Positions 19,141-33,288 are shown, counted from the first letter of the stretch. The stretch: DNA of 64,000 nucleotides from Clostridium thermosuccinogenes (GCF_002896855.1 NZ_CP021850.1:1823665-1887664), one strand, 5' to 3'. Numbers and translations are program-made. Notes: generated from the sequence alone by a model not told the origin.

Positions 19141-19512
19141 TCACAGTTTTTTTCCGCAGTAAGGGCAAAAGCTGTAACCGGAATCAAATCTGGCGCCGCA
19201 ATGGGAGCATACCTTAAAGGGCATATATTGGCTCACAGGGCGCAAATGTTCCTGCCGGATTTCAGGATTTCGGCCCTTCTCATATTCTGCGCCTATTACA
19301 GGGTCAAGCTCATACAAGCTGCCGCAGCAGGCAGATTTGACATAATACCGTACATTCCATTTGAAGACGGGTATGAAGAATATATGAAAATAAGAATAGG
19401 TTTTACTTATCTCAAATCGGGTAAGGGCTTCACAGGCAGGGCATATTACATTGTTGGCCATGCCTGATGGCTTACTTGCCTGATCTATCCCGAAGATTCC
19501 GATGAAAAACAT
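19141..19512 (-). CDS. Zinc-ribbon protein, hypothetical
   Basis: A 123-residue protein with two zinc-ribbon-like pairs: CPAC early (residues 24-27) with CC at about 60, and a C-terminal CSHCGARFD...FCPYCGKK ribbon. The start MFFIGIFGIDQ is hydrophobic and typical of small clostridial zinc-ribbon proteins of unknown function. No strong Shine-Dalgarno precedes ATG 19512, so the exact start is less sure. It converges with recO and lies downstream of tRNA-Leu on the same strand. Confidence 0.75.
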   Translation of the reverse strand: MFFIGIFGIDQASKPSGMANNVICPACEALTRFEISKTYSYFHIFFIPVFKWNVRYYVKSACCGSLYELDPVIGAEYEKGRNPEIRQEHLRPVSQYMPFKVCSHCGARFDSGYSFCPYCGKKL

Positions 19513-19621
19513 ATCCCGGCGGCATCCTTTCTTTTGGTTACATGTACGAAGCAAATACATGAGAGAAATAAATATCCGTATATGCAAAAAAAGAACTACT
19601 GATTATTCAATAGTTCTTCTC

Positions 19622-19705
19622 TGGTGCGGTCGATGGGACTTGAACCCATACGGGATTACCATACGCCCCTCAAACGTACGCGTCTGCCAGTTCCGCCACG
19701 ACCGC
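19622..19705 (-). tRNA. tRNA-Leu(GAG)
   Basis: Acceptor GCGGTCG pairs with CGACCGC; the anticodon arm is TACGT-TTGAGGG-GCGTA (one T-G pair), anticodon GAG; a long class II variable arm (TGGTAATCCCGTA) follows; T-arm contains GGGTTCAAGTCCC; CCA is encoded. Confidence 0.95.
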
Positions 19706-19741
19706 TTGTTTTAAGGCTTGTAACTCACAAGCGCATTATCA

Positions 19742-19770
19742 ATTATACTAGCATACTATATTTATGTCAA
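19742..19770 (-). promoter_or_regulatory. Sigma-A promoter of tRNA-Leu
   Basis: On the minus strand, TTGACA (19765-19770) and TATAAT (19742-19747) are separated by exactly 17 bases, both perfect consensus, about 37 bases upstream of the tRNA 5' end. Confidence 0.85.
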
Positions 19771-19826
19771 TACCGAATTTATAAAATTTTTAAGAAAATT
19801 TTCTTAAAAATTATTATAATAAAGTG

Positions 19827-19856
19827 TTGACATTTTGCTAAAACTCATGTTAATAT
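19827..19856 (+). promoter_or_regulatory. Promoter of tRNA-Thr/tRNA-Tyr
   Basis: TTGACA at 19827-19832 and TAATAT at 19851-19856, spacer 18, located 54 bases before tRNA-Thr. Confidence 0.65.
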
Positions 19857-19909
19857 AATTAAGCAGTTGCGAAAAACAACCGCAGAAACGCTCAAGGACA
19901 ATTATATAC

Positions 19910-19985
19910 GCTGGTGTAGCTCAGCAGGTAGAGCAGCTGACTTGTAATCAGCAGGTCGGGGGTTCGATTCCGTCCACCAGCTCCA
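19910..19985 (+). tRNA. tRNA-Thr(TGT)
   Basis: Cloverleaf with acceptor GCTGGTG/CACCAGC, anticodon arm GCTGA-CTTGTAA-TCAGC (anticodon TGT), T-loop GGGTTCGATTCC and encoded CCA. Confidence 0.96.
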
Positions 19986-19988
19986 TAT

Positions 19989-20073
19989 GGGGAGATTCCC
20001 GAGTGGCCAAAGGGGGCAGACTGTAAATCTGTTGTCACTGACTTCGATGGTTCGAATCCATCTCTCCCCACCA
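19989..20073 (+). tRNA. tRNA-Tyr(GTA)
   Basis: Class II tRNA: acceptor GGGGAGA/TCTCCCC, anticodon arm GCAGA-CTGTAAA-TCTGT (anticodon GTA), long variable arm, T-loop GGTTCGAATCC and encoded CCA. It lies three bases after tRNA-Thr and is co-transcribed. Confidence 0.96.
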
Positions 20074-20102
20074 CAAAAATGGCTACAAAATCTAGCCTAA
20101 AA

Positions 20103-20128
20103 AAGCCCGATAAATTCGGGCTTTTGTT
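20103..20128 (+). terminator. Terminator of tRNA-Thr/Tyr unit
   Basis: AAGCCCGA (20103-20110) pairs with TCGGGCTT (20116-20123), followed by TTGTTATTT; A residues on the left could let it act in both directions. Confidence 0.7.
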
Positions 20129-20173
20129 ATTTGATTAAAAAGTTATTTGCTTAAAAAAGGTGGCTTGCGAAAG

Positions 20174-20962
20174 CTACGTTTTTTCAATGAATTTAAGTTG
20201 AGAATTATCCCATACGAATGTTTTTTGTGAGTTTGTTTTATTGGTAGAAACCACTTTGTTTAAATCGCCGGAAGAGGTATGAATAACCTCTTTGGTTTCG
20301 TTTACTATGATTCTCATAATGTCCTTTTCATCATATCCAGGCTTGGTTTGATACCAAGGAGAATATCTAAACGAACTGGTTTCAATTACGAATTCAAAAA
20401 GTTTTTTTCCTTCAACAGGATGTGAATAGGCTTTCATAGTATCATAATCCCAGACGGATGTTACATTATCTCCGTTTATCGCAAAAACTTCTACGTTTTC
20501 TCTTTGGTAAGAGGCACTGGCACCATATGATGTTACTTCCACCAGACGTATTCCACCTTCCGGACATTCTCCCAGCAGCTTAACCGCCTTTATCGGGGCT
20601 ACATTCATGTAAAGAGGTTTTATCTTTGAATTCTCTGTTTTGAAGAATATCAAAATCTTACCGCCATCAATCCAAGAAATAATATATTGGGCATCACCAT
20701 CCATATAAAGTGATAGGATCGGACCGGTTTCAAAAAGCTCTTTTTGAACATTTAAGCTATTGATTTTTTGTTCTTCGGTTAGTTTATCATTGAGCAGTGT
20801 AAATGCATCGTAAAATTCTTTTTGAGTAATTGGTGGCTCTACTATTTTTGCTTCAATTGACTCATTGATATTGTTATTCATGCCAGAAGATGAACAACCT
20901 ATAAACAGAAAGAATATCGATATAAAGTATAGAGAAATAAAAAACATATTCTTTTTAATCAA
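20174..20962 (-). CDS. Putative lipoprotein, unknown function
   Basis: A 262-residue protein with a lipoprotein signal peptide: basic start, hydrophobic core FFISLYFISIFFLF and lipobox FIGC (Cys at residue 23). The mature part is hydrophilic with no motif I recognise. The start is TTG at 20960-20962 with AAAGGAGAT upstream. It is convergent with the tRNA unit. It has lower GC than nearby housekeeping genes and no conserved neighbours. Confidence 0.75.
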   Translation of the reverse strand: MIKKNMFFISLYFISIFFLFIGCSSSGMNNNINESIEAKIVEPPITQKEFYDAFTLLNDKLTEEQKINSLNVQKELFETGPILSLYMDGDAQYIISWIDGGKILIFFKTENSKIKPLYMNVAPIKAVKLLGECPEGGIRLVEVTSYGASASYQRENVEVFAINGDNVTSVWDYDTMKAYSHPVEGKKLFEFVIETSSFRYSPWYQTKPGYDEKDIMRIIVNETKEVIHTSSGDLNKVVSTNKTNSQKTFVWDNSQLKFIEKT

Positions 20963-21523
20963 TAGAGATATCTCCTTTCGAATAAACTTATGAATAATTT
21001 CTGATGAGTATAATTCCTATGAGAAGTAAGAATTTGCGTACATCTTCATATAATAATGACATTAAAATAGGTAAAATGCAACATAAAGTCAAAAAATTGT
21101 TAATTTATTGAAAAGAAATATGCAAAGATGATGAATGTAGCAATAAAGTATAAATAGCAAGCTGCATAATCAAAGAAAGTCAGAAGCTCAGCAGTGAGCA
21201 TCTGTATAGTACTATGCCGATAACGATCACCTGATAGGCTTCTATGACCAACTCACACATCATAGGCTTGAATGCTTGGTGGGCAAACTAAAGAAGCAAA
21301 TCAGGTGATATTCCCAGATGGTCCGTAAGTAAGTCAAGCCACCAGTGCGTAAGTACCTGGTTTTAAAACAACAGATACTTACCTCGACTCCGGCTATCAA
21401 ACATTTGAAATCAATTTTATATTTTTAGACAAAAATGAGCTGTATCTTGCTTTTTATTATATTATTATAATCTCACTTAATATTAGGGAAAAGCTCGATT
21501 GACGTATGGCTGTATTACAAAAC
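20963..21523. other. Gene-poor stretch with a 10-bp inverted repeat
   Basis: About 560 bases without a convincing gene. ATCACCTGAT (21226-21235) and ATCAGGTGAT (21300-21309) are perfect inverted copies; a CGTAAGTA motif recurs at 21325-21350, with an imperfect palindrome CCAGTGCGTAAGTACCTGG. Frames here are all interrupted. It may be a decayed mobile element or a structured RNA; I cannot decide. Confidence 0.35.
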
Positions 21524-21988
21524 CTAATTTCTGTAAATCAACTTCCTGTAAATTACAAAGTTCCATAAAACTATGGCGCACATTATAATCAGCTTGGAAA
21601 ACAGGGGAGATATCCTGAAAGTGCCCGACAGAATTTTTATTGCGTTATTGGATATGAACAGATTGATTCCAAACAGGGCTCCGAACATCAACAGCTGCTT
21701 TATTAAATTCTCCTTTGATTTGAAAGACCATTTCCTGTTTAAAGTAAAGCTTATGATAAACCCTGCAGCCATGGCTATGGAGTTGGAAATGCCGGAAGAT
21801 ATGCCGGCATAGGAGTACAGTGTGGCAAACAATAAGTATTCGGTTCCAAAGGCGGTAAATCCGCTTATCAGATAGCGAAGGAGCTGGGTTTGTGTTTCCT
21901 TGTCCAGTATCAGCTTTATTATCTTATGATCTTTAAATTTTAATGAAAAAGACTGTATTGACATATTTCCTTTCTTACCGGTGGTCAT
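21524..21988 (-). CDS. GtrA family membrane protein
   Basis: A 154-residue protein with four predicted membrane helices and GtrA features: LLRYLISGFTAFGTEYLLFA, the ITFTLNRKWSF-type motif (FIISFTLNRKWSFKS) and NFVIYRKLIY at the C-terminus. GtrA proteins are thought to move lipid-linked sugars across the membrane for glycosylation of cell-surface polymers. ATG 21988 is chosen with GGAG eleven bases upstream; an in-frame GTG at 22000 overlaps the ribosome site. No glycosyltransferase partner is adjacent. Confidence 0.88.
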   Translation of the reverse strand: MTTGKKGNMSIQSFSLKFKDHKIIKLILDKETQTQLLRYLISGFTAFGTEYLLFATLYSYAGISSGISNSIAMAAGFIISFTLNRKWSFKSKENLIKQLLMFGALFGINLFISNNAIKILSGTFRISPLFSKLIIMCAIVLWNFVIYRKLIYRN

Positions 21989-22264
21989 TTTATAGTACAC
22001 TCCTATCCTTTGCTATCAATTATTATACAACCTATTCGTAAATTAAACAAAGTGCTTAATTACTGCAAAATTTCATTGCCATATCCATATAATATGTTAT
22101 AATAATTCATGAGAAATGCAAGAATGAAAATCAAATCCTTCAATTAAGCTTAAGTTTGATTGAGTGCAGTATCATGTAGTAAACCGTATAAATATTGAAA
22201 TATCAATAACTGTACAGTTAATGTCAAAAAGTTATAAATTGCTATTTGCATTAGGAGGTGCATG

Positions 22265-23098
22265 ATGAGGTTTACAAAAATGCAAGGGTTGGGCAATGAC
22301 TATATTTACATAAATTGCCTCAACTATGAAATAAATGATATCCCGAAAGCAGCAAGATTTTTAAGCGACAGACATTTCGGCATAGGCTCGGACGGTATTG
22401 TGCTTATTCTCCCCAGTGACAAGGCGGATTTCAGAATGAGGATGTTCAATTCCGACGGTTCAGAAGCTGAAATGTGTGGAAATGCTATACGATGTGTGGG
22501 CAAGTATGTTTACGATAACGGACTTACTGATAAGAGCAGAATAAATATTGAAACCCTGGCCGGAATTAAAGAACTCGACATGGTGGTTTCCGGCAGCAAG
22601 GTCGAAATGGTACGGGTTGACATGGGTGAACCGGTGCTGGAACCTGCAAAGATACCTGTAAACAGCGCTAAGGACAGGTTCATATCTGAACCGGTTACAG
22701 TTGGAGACAGGGTTTTTGATGTAACAAGCGTATCCATGGGGAATCCCCATGCTGTAAGCTATGTTTCCGATGTTGACGAATTTGACCTGCATTTTTATGG
22801 TCCAAAGATGGAAACCCACAGCCTTTTCCCCAGAAAAGTGAATGCTGAGTTTGTTCAGGTGATAGATAGAAATACTCTTAAAATGAGGGTTTGGGAAAGA
22901 GGAGCCGGAGAAACTCTGGCCTGCGGCACAGGAGCGTGTGCGGTACTGGTTGCTTCAGTATTAAATGGCATCAGTGAAAGAAAAGCTACCATAAAGCTTT
23001 TGGGAGGAGATTTGCTGATCGAATGGAAACAGGAAGACAATCATGTTTACATGACCGGTCCTGCAGTTAAGGTTTTTGACGGTGAGATAGACCTGTAG
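22265..23098 (+). CDS. dapF: Diaminopimelate epimerase
   Basis: A 277-residue enzyme converting LL- to meso-diaminopimelate for lysine and peptidoglycan synthesis. Both catalytic cysteines are in their motifs: [16 protein letters not shown] and [13 protein letters not shown]. The start [13 protein letters not shown] is typical. AGGAGG at 22253-22258 is six bases from ATG 22265, while ATG 22262 would be only three away. It is followed by dapL, giving adjacent steps of the aminotransferase variant of the DAP pathway. Confidence 0.96.
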   Translation: MRFTKMQGLGNDYIYINCLNYEINDIPKAARFLSDRHFGIGSDGIVLILPSDKADFRMRMFNSDGSEAEMCGNAIRCVGKYVYDNGLTDKSRINIETLAGIKELDMVVSGSKVEMVRVDMGEPVLEPAKIPVNSAKDRFISEPVTVGDRVFDVTSVSMGNPHAVSYVSDVDEFDLHFYGPKMETHSLFPRKVNAEFVQVIDRNTLKMRVWERGAGETLACGTGACAVLVASVLNGISERKATIKLLGGDLLIEWKQEDNHVYMTGPAVKVFDGEIDL

Positions 23099-23156
23099 TT
23101 CACGAAGCGGAATAAGTCCAATGTAATATATTATCATTAAGTGGAAGGAGAATCTT

Positions 23157-24392
23157 ATGGCATTAGTTAACGAAAATCATTTGAAGCTACCCGGCAACTA
23201 TTTGTTTGCTGAAATTGCAAAAAGGGTAAATGCCTACAAAAGCGAGCATCCGGAGGCTAAGATTATAAGGCTTGGTATAGGGGATGTAACACGACCTCTG
23301 CCACAAGCCAGCATAGAAGCGATGCACAAAGCAGTAGATGAAATGGGACATGTGGAAACCTTCCAGGGGTACCCCGAATATGAAGGCTATGATTTTCTGA
23401 TAGAGAAAATAATCGAAGTAGACTATAAAAAGCGCGGCATCAAAGTGGAGAGGGACGAAGTTTTTGTTAGTGACGGTGCTAAAAGCGATACGGCAAATAT
23501 ACAGGAACTGTTTGGAGTGAATAATAAAATTGCGGTTACAGACCCGGTTTACCCGGTATATGTGGACAGCAATGTAATGGCCGGAAGAACGGGAGCGCTT
23601 GGGAGCGATGGAAAATGGAGCAATGTGGTATATCTCTCCTGCACGGCGGAAAACAACTTTATACCGGAGCTTCCCAAAGAAAAGGTTGACTTGATATATC
23701 TCTGTTTTCCCAACAACCCTACAGGTATGACGCTAACCAAAGAACAGCTGAAAGCATGGGTTGATTATGCAAGGAAAAACAAGGCCATCATTCTTTTTGA
23801 TTCTGCCTACGAAGCATTTATACATGAAAAGGACGTCCCCCACAGCATATATGAAGTGGAAGGGGCAAGGGAAGTGGCGATAGAATTCAGGAGCTTTTCC
23901 AAAACTGCGGGATTTACAGGAACGAGGTGTGCTTACACAGTAATACCAAAGGAGGTAACTGCATATACCGCTTCGGGAGAGGCATGCTCCCTCAACAGGA
24001 TGTGGTACAGAAGGCAGGCCACCAAATTCAACGGAGTTTCCTATATAGTGCAGAGGGGTGCGGAAGCTGTATATTCAGAAGAAGGTCAGCAGCAAGTTAA
24101 GGAGCTGATCGGCTATTATATGGAAAATGCCAGGATAATCCGGGAAGGACTGCAAAGTATAGGCATTCAGGTTTTCGGAGGAGTAAATTCCCCTTATATA
24201 TGGTTGAAAACACCGAAGGGAATGGACTCTTGGGCATTTTTTGACAAGCTGCTGAAGGAAATAAATGTTGTGGGAACTCCGGGAGTAGGATTTGGCCCCA
24301 GCGGAGAAGGATACTTCAGGCTGACGGCTTTTGGAAGCAGAGAGAACACGGAAGAAGCTGTGGAAAGATTCAGAACAAAATTAAAAATTTAG
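23157..24392 (+). CDS. dapL: LL-diaminopimelate aminotransferase
   Basis: A 411-residue PLP-dependent class I/II aminotransferase that converts tetrahydrodipicolinate directly to LL-DAP. DapL hallmarks: N-terminal [42 protein letters not shown] and the Schiff-base lysine in [30 protein letters not shown] precedes the ATG. Together with dapF it indicates the single-step DapL pathway, common in Clostridia. Confidence 0.96.
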   Translation: MALVNENHLKLPGNYLFAEIAKRVNAYKSEHPEAKIIRLGIGDVTRPLPQASIEAMHKAVDEMGHVETFQGYPEYEGYDFLIEKIIEVDYKKRGIKVERDEVFVSDGAKSDTANIQELFGVNNKIAVTDPVYPVYVDSNVMAGRTGALGSDGKWSNVVYLSCTAENNFIPELPKEKVDLIYLCFPNNPTGMTLTKEQLKAWVDYARKNKAIILFDSAYEAFIHEKDVPHSIYEVEGAREVAIEFRSFSKTAGFTGTRCAYTVIPKEVTAYTASGEACSLNRMWYRRQATKFNGVSYIVQRGAEAVYSEEGQQQVKELIGYYMENARIIREGLQSIGIQVFGGVNSPYIWLKTPKGMDSWAFFDKLLKEINVVGTPGVGFGPSGEGYFRLTAFGSRENTEEAVERFRTKLKI

Positions 24393-24417
24393 CAGGAAAT
24401 CAAATAAAGCATATGAA

Positions 24418-24452
24418 AACTTGGGTGTATGAAATGCATCCAAGTTTTTTTA
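24418..24452 (+). terminator. Terminator after dapF-dapL
   Basis: AACTTGGGTGTA / TGCATCCAAGTT hairpin (24418-24446) with a TGAAA loop and one mismatch-type wobble, followed by seven T residues. Confidence 0.88.
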
Positions 24453-24711
24453 TTCCAATTGCGATTTATTGTTCCAGTATCCATCTAATTTCAAAACTAC
24501 ATAATAATTATATGGGTGACTTATCAAAGTATTGCTTTAAAATTTGCCGCTAAAAACGGATAGGTTTAAATAGTACATTTAGCTTTTGCTTTGAATGAAT
24601 GTGATTTTTTGAAAGAGCTCCGTGCTTATGGCAGGAACATGCGGCAAATCTTATTTTATAGCTAAAGAATGATCAACCAGTTACTATTAGAGAGCATTTA
24701 AGAGGAGAACC
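24453..24711. other. Intergenic region before the LCP gene
   Basis: AT-rich, no gene; presumably carries the LCP promoter. Nothing distinctive seen. Confidence 0.35.
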
Positions 24712-25716
24712 ATGAAAACACGTAGATATATCTTTTTGGTTTGTGCATTTATTATAACAGGATTTTTTATAGAGGGTATATATGCGCTTTCCATTATCAA
24801 TAAAACGATGGGAAACCAGGATAGCGGAAAAGACAACCCCCTCAGGAATGAACAGGTTAAGTATGAAAGAAATCAGCATTCTGAAACAGTCAGGAAGAAT
24901 ACTGATAGCAATACCGGCATTCCTTTTTTCATGCCGCAAAAGGGGGATACGCTCGATCCTGGTCCGGCTGTGTACGACCATGTAAATGTGCTCATTTTAG
25001 GACTGGATGAATATGGGGAAAGGTCAGATGTTATTATACTGGCAAATCTCAATACCGATAATGGAAACTTGAATCTGCTATCTGTGGCACGGGACACGAG
25101 AGTACGGGCAAGGGGTAAATACACAAAAATTAACGCTTTGATAGGAATGGGTGGGGAGCGGATGATTATGGACAAGGTTGAAGAAATCACCGGTCTTTCC
25201 ATACCCTATTATATAACGCTTGATTTCAAAGGCTTTAAAAAGGTGATAGATGTATTGGGTGGTGTTGAGATGGAAGTGCCCTTTGATATGGATTATGATG
25301 ACCCCCAGCAAAACCTGCATATACACTTGAAAAAAGGCCGCCAGGTTCTGGATGGTGAAAAAGCGATTCAGTTTGTAAGGTACAGAAAAGGAAACAGGAA
25401 AGGGGTCGGGTATATCAATGGGGATATTGACCGTATAAGTGCCCAGCAGCAGTTGATTAAGGCGCTGATTGCGCAAAAAGCGAAGATCAAGTATCTTTCG
25501 AAAATCGATGATATATTTTTGATACTGAAGGATTATGTGAAAACCAACATAGAGATATCGGACGTAAATTATTATCTTGACGGCTTAGTCAAAATAAGAT
25601 ATGAAAAAACAAAAACTTTCACCCTTCCGGGCGAATCCGTTTATACAAATAAAACCTGGTATTATATTTATGACAGGCAAAAAACCAGGGAGCTTATTAA
25701 TGATTACTTTTTTTAA
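24712..25716 (+). CDS. LytR-CpsA-Psr (LCP) family cell-wall ligase
   Basis: A 334-residue protein: short cytoplasmic tail, one membrane helix (residues 7-27), then an extracytoplasmic LCP domain with VNVLILGLDEYGERSDVIILA, NLLSVARDTRV, KINALIGMGG, the arginine-rich FVRYRKGN and GDIDRISAQQQ. LCP proteins transfer undecaprenyl-phosphate-linked glycopolymers to peptidoglycan. AAGAGGAGAACC precedes the ATG. It is monocistronic as far as can be seen. Confidence 0.92.
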   Translation: MKTRRYIFLVCAFIITGFFIEGIYALSIINKTMGNQDSGKDNPLRNEQVKYERNQHSETVRKNTDSNTGIPFFMPQKGDTLDPGPAVYDHVNVLILGLDEYGERSDVIILANLNTDNGNLNLLSVARDTRVRARGKYTKINALIGMGGERMIMDKVEEITGLSIPYYITLDFKGFKKVIDVLGGVEMEVPFDMDYDDPQQNLHIHLKKGRQVLDGEKAIQFVRYRKGNRKGVGYINGDIDRISAQQQLIKALIAQKAKIKYLSKIDDIFLILKDYVKTNIEISDVNYYLDGLVKIRYEKTKTFTLPGESVYTNKTWYYIYDRQKTRELINDYFF

Positions 25717-25973
25717 TAAGGGAAAGTGCTAAAAGTATAAGAAAATGTTAAAAATGTTAAAAGGATTAAACTTCATAAAACTCTTAAACTTCATAAATTT
25801 TTTTTTTTTCACGGAAGGCTTAATTGCCTGAAACCTAAAGAGCTGTATACAGCATACCGCAGATCCTTGGCAGTTATCAGCTTAATAGCTTTAGTCTTTA
25901 ATTCCTGTATGCTATAATCTAAGATAAAAGAGAAAATTAATGATACTTTTGATTTTATAAGGGGAGTATGATT

Positions 25974-26552
25974 TTGCATAATAACTGGGAGGATCTTATC
26001 AGGGAGTGTACCAACTGCTATAAATGCCCTCTGGGGAGCACCAGGACGAACATAGTCATAGGGCGAGGGAACCCTAAGGCGACACTTATGTTCGTAGGTG
26101 AAGGGCCTGGGGAACAGGAGGATTTGCAGGGTAAACCTTTTGTGGGACCGGCAGGCCAATTGCTGGATTTGCTTCTGGAAGCCCTGATGTTTGATGCTGA
26201 TGACTATTACATAGCAAATATAGTAAAATGCAGACCGCCAGGGAACCGTGTACCTACAGACGAGGAAGCCAATAAGTGCTTGGATTATTTGAGAAATCAG
26301 GTTTATTTGATAAAGCCGCAGATTATAGTATGCCTTGGTGCTACTGCCATGAAGTATATAGTGGACAAAAATGCGCGAATTACTCAAATAAGAGGACAGT
26401 GGATAGAAAGAAAGATGGAGAAGAAAGAGTGCTGGATTATGCCCACATTCCATCCTGCGGCACTTTTAAGGGATGAGTCGAAGAAGCTGTTAATGTGGGA
26501 CGATTTAAAAAAAGTGAAGCTGAAATTTGATGAAATAACTAAAAAGGTTTAG
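25974..26552 (+). CDS. Type-4 (Fe-S) uracil-DNA glycosylase
   Basis: A 192-residue family-4 uracil-DNA glycosylase. Iron-sulfur cysteines are at CTNCYKC near the start (CxxC pattern), in VKCRPP and in ANKCLDYL. Motif A is GEGPGEQEDLQGKPFVGPAGQ and motif B is FHPAALLR. The TTG at 25974 is preferred because GGGGAG (25961-25966) then has a spacing of seven; the ATG at 25968 abuts it. A second UDG-fold gene follows 65 bases downstream in the same direction. Confidence 0.9.
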   Translation: MHNNWEDLIRECTNCYKCPLGSTRTNIVIGRGNPKATLMFVGEGPGEQEDLQGKPFVGPAGQLLDLLLEALMFDADDYYIANIVKCRPPGNRVPTDEEANKCLDYLRNQVYLIKPQIIVCLGATAMKYIVDKNARITQIRGQWIERKMEKKECWIMPTFHPAALLRDESKKLLMWDDLKKVKLKFDEITKKV

Positions 26553-26617
26553 AAGACATAAAATAAGAATATTGAAAGCGGATTTATGTGAAAATGGATT
26601 AAGGAGTAGGAGGGCCT

Positions 26618-27199
26618 ATGCCTAAAAGGGAGCTTTTAAATGAGCTTTATGGGAGATATATAAATGAGTTTGGAGATAAAGAAATCGTCCTGGGAGATGG
26701 AAATATAGACTCAGAAATAGTCCTGGTGGGAGAAGCGCCTGGCAAGGACGAAGTCAAACTCTCCAAACCTTTTGTGGGTGCTGCGGGGAAAAACCTGTCG
26801 CAATTTATGGATATTTTGGGGATTAAGAGAGAGGACATCTATATAACCAATGTGATTAAGCACAGGCTGTCAAAAATCAATCCCAATACAGGAAGGATAA
26901 TAAACAGAGCTGCGACCAAAGCTGATATAGATGCGGTCAAGGACTATCTTTTGCAGGAGATTAGAATCATTGATCCGGTTTATGTGGTTACCCTGGGGAA
27001 TGTGCCACTTAAAGCGGCTACGGGTGATTATGGTATCAGCATAGGAACAGTCCATGGACAGACGTTGGAAGTAGAGGTTTTGGACAAGGTGTATAAGTTT
27101 TTTCCCTTGTATCATCCAGCCAGCATAATATACAACAGAAGTCTGAAAGAGATTTATTTGGATGACCTGAAAAAGCTTTCACAGCTTATTAAAGGTTAA
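26618..27199 (+). CDS. Uracil-DNA-glycosylase-fold protein lacking Fe-S cysteines
   Basis: A 193-residue relative of the preceding enzyme with the same core motifs: VGEAPGKDEVKLSKPFVGAAGKNL (motif A), DIYITNVIKHR, and YHPASIIY (motif B). It contains no cysteine at all, so the four-cysteine iron-sulfur cluster of family 4 cannot form. GGAGTAGGAGGG precedes the ATG. The pair of genes suggests functional partition after duplication; whether this one still excises uracil is unknown. Confidence 0.85.
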   Translation: MPKRELLNELYGRYINEFGDKEIVLGDGNIDSEIVLVGEAPGKDEVKLSKPFVGAAGKNLSQFMDILGIKREDIYITNVIKHRLSKINPNTGRIINRAATKADIDAVKDYLLQEIRIIDPVYVVTLGNVPLKAATGDYGISIGTVHGQTLEVEVLDKVYKFFPLYHPASIIYNRSLKEIYLDDLKKLSQLIKG

Positions 27200-27379
27200 T
27201 GATTTGCTTATATGGAATGACCCAATGATGCTATGGACTTTTATCCATATTTATTACCGCCCGTGAGGAAAAAGGAATAAAAGGACGAAATACAGGGTTA
27301 TTTTGCCTAATGTCGAGATGAATTGAAATAGTAAACATAAATAATGCATGGAACTGAAAAATAGCTTTAAAATTTAGTG

Positions 27380-27409
27380 TTGACACTATTTGATATATGG
27401 TGCTATAAT
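27380..27409 (+). promoter_or_regulatory. rRNA operon promoter P1
   Basis: TTGACA at 27380-27385 and TATAAT at 27404-27409 with an 18-base spacer, about 240 bases upstream of mature 16S. Confidence 0.8.
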
Positions 27410-27470
27410 TTAGAAGCTGTCGCTGATAAACAGCAAAACGAAATGATTAAAAAAATCATCGAAAAAAGTG

Positions 27471-27499
27471 TTGACAAACGACAGCAAACATGATAATCT
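27471..27499 (+). promoter_or_regulatory. rRNA operon promoter P2
   Basis: TTGACA at 27471-27476 and TAATCT at 27494-27499, spacer 17, with TG one base before the -10 (extended -10). Tandem with P1, as usual for rRNA operons. Confidence 0.7.
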
Positions 27500-27530
27500 A
27501 TAAAAGCCGCTGCGGTAAGGCGGCAAAAAA

Positions 27531-27572
27531 TTGGACTTTGAAAAGTAAACAGTGTAAAGACAAAGGGAACTC
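27531..27572 (+). repeat. Left arm of 16S processing stem
   Basis: TTGGACTTTGAAAAGTAAAC and the following bases to GGAACTC are complementary to 29439-29476 downstream of 16S (GAGTTCC..., ...TTTTCAAAGCCCAA) with few mismatches. The long duplex around 16S is the expected RNase III substrate. Confidence 0.85.
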
Positions 27573-27650
27573 GAAAATGAATTTGAGTTACGTGCTTATA
27601 AAAGCTAGTAAGTAAACAGAGCCAAAAGGCTTTTGAATAAAAGAAATCTT

Positions 27651-29358
<1,708 letters not shown>

Positions 29359-29438
29359 CGGTCCGAATCTGATGGATAGCATCAGGTGAGGACGAATCTT
29401 CTGGTCGATACCGGATAACAGAAATGTTACCGGTTAAA

Positions 29439-29476
29439 GAGTTCCTTGTCTACACTGTTTAGTTTTCAAAGCCCAA
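29439..29476 (+). repeat. Right arm of 16S processing stem
   Basis: Complementary partner of 27531-27572; contains CTACACTGTTTAGTTTTCAAA. Confidence 0.85.
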
Positions 29477-29505
29477 TGAGGTTTTGAAAAAAGAAAAAGT
29501 ACTGG

Positions 29506-29534
29506 TTGACATTTAAGCGTCAATCATGTATAAT
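29506..29534 (+). promoter_or_regulatory. Consensus promoter in the 16S-23S spacer, before tRNA-Ile
   Basis: TTGACA 29506-29511 and TATAAT 29529-29534, spacer exactly 17, both perfect. Preceded by AAAAAGTACTGG, a block that recurs at 29704-29714. Confidence 0.75.
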
Positions 29535-29587
29535 AAGAAGTCCCTGATGGTTAATAAGCCGTCAGAGAAAATTGGATATAATAATAT

Positions 29588-29664
<77 letters not shown>

Positions 29665-29714
29665 CTTTCTTGAATAGCTCAATAAGAGTTAGGAGAGAAG
29701 GAAAAAAGTACTGG

Positions 29715-29743
29715 TTGACATTGATATGCCAACCATGTATAAT
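29715..29743 (+). promoter_or_regulatory. Second consensus promoter in the spacer, before 23S
   Basis: TTGACA 29715-29720 and TATAAT 29738-29743, spacer exactly 17. The flanks AAAAAGTACTGG and ATGTATAATAA match the promoter at 29506, so the two look duplicated around tRNA-Ile. Confidence 0.75.
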
Positions 29744-29793
29744 AATAAATCCCGGTTGATGAAGACTTAAAAAGTCAGAAGTCAGCCGAAGAA

Positions 29794-29822
29794 CTTGCAC
29801 TTTGAAAACTATATAATGTAAG
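29794..29822 (+). repeat. Left arm of 23S processing stem
   Basis: 29 bases (CTTGCACTTTGAAAACTATA onward) complementary to 33120-33148 with one mismatch and one G-U pair; flanks the 23S gene and should form its RNase III processing duplex. Confidence 0.88.
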
Positions 29823-30008
29823 TTGAAAATTGTTAGAACCGAGCAGTAATGCGAAGGTTATAGCAGTTTTCAGAAGATGAGAAGACAAGAAAAAATAAGG
29901 GTAACAAGTATCGAAAGGTATGCGTGACTCTTAGGAAGTCTTCACAAGATGGTTAAAAGACAATCACTTGAAGAGAACCGAAAGATATCGAGAGATCGTA
30001 TCTAAGAA

Positions 30009-33064
<3,056 letters not shown>

Positions 33065-33119
33065 CAAGAAAAGAAGGTCTTTTAATAGTCTGAAAGTGAA
33101 GACAAGTCTTCGAAGAAAG

Positions 33120-33148
33120 CTTACATTATATAGTTTTGAGAGTGCAAG
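33120..33148 (+). repeat. Right arm of 23S processing stem
   Basis: Complementary partner of 29794-29822; ends AGTGCAAG. Confidence 0.88.
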
Positions 33149-33165
33149 AAATTGCACAGAAAATA

Positions 33166-33282
33166 TCTGGTGGCAATAACGAGAAGGAAACACCCGTACC
33201 CATTCCGAACACGGCAGTTAAGCTTCTCAGTGCCGATGATACTTGGACGGAGATGTCCTGGGAAAGTAGGTCGCTGCCAGGT
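33166..33282 (+). rRNA. rrf: 5S ribosomal RNA
   Basis: About 117 bases beginning TCTGGTGGC and closing with GCTGCCAGG, which pair as helix I; contains the conserved CCCATTCCGAACACGGCAGT. Confidence 0.95.
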
Positions 33283-33288
33283 TTATAT

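Noticed and set aside
19111-19467. A 118-codon plus-strand frame after recO
   Set aside because: It mirrors the zinc-ribbon gene on the other strand, whose paired cysteine motifs are convincing.
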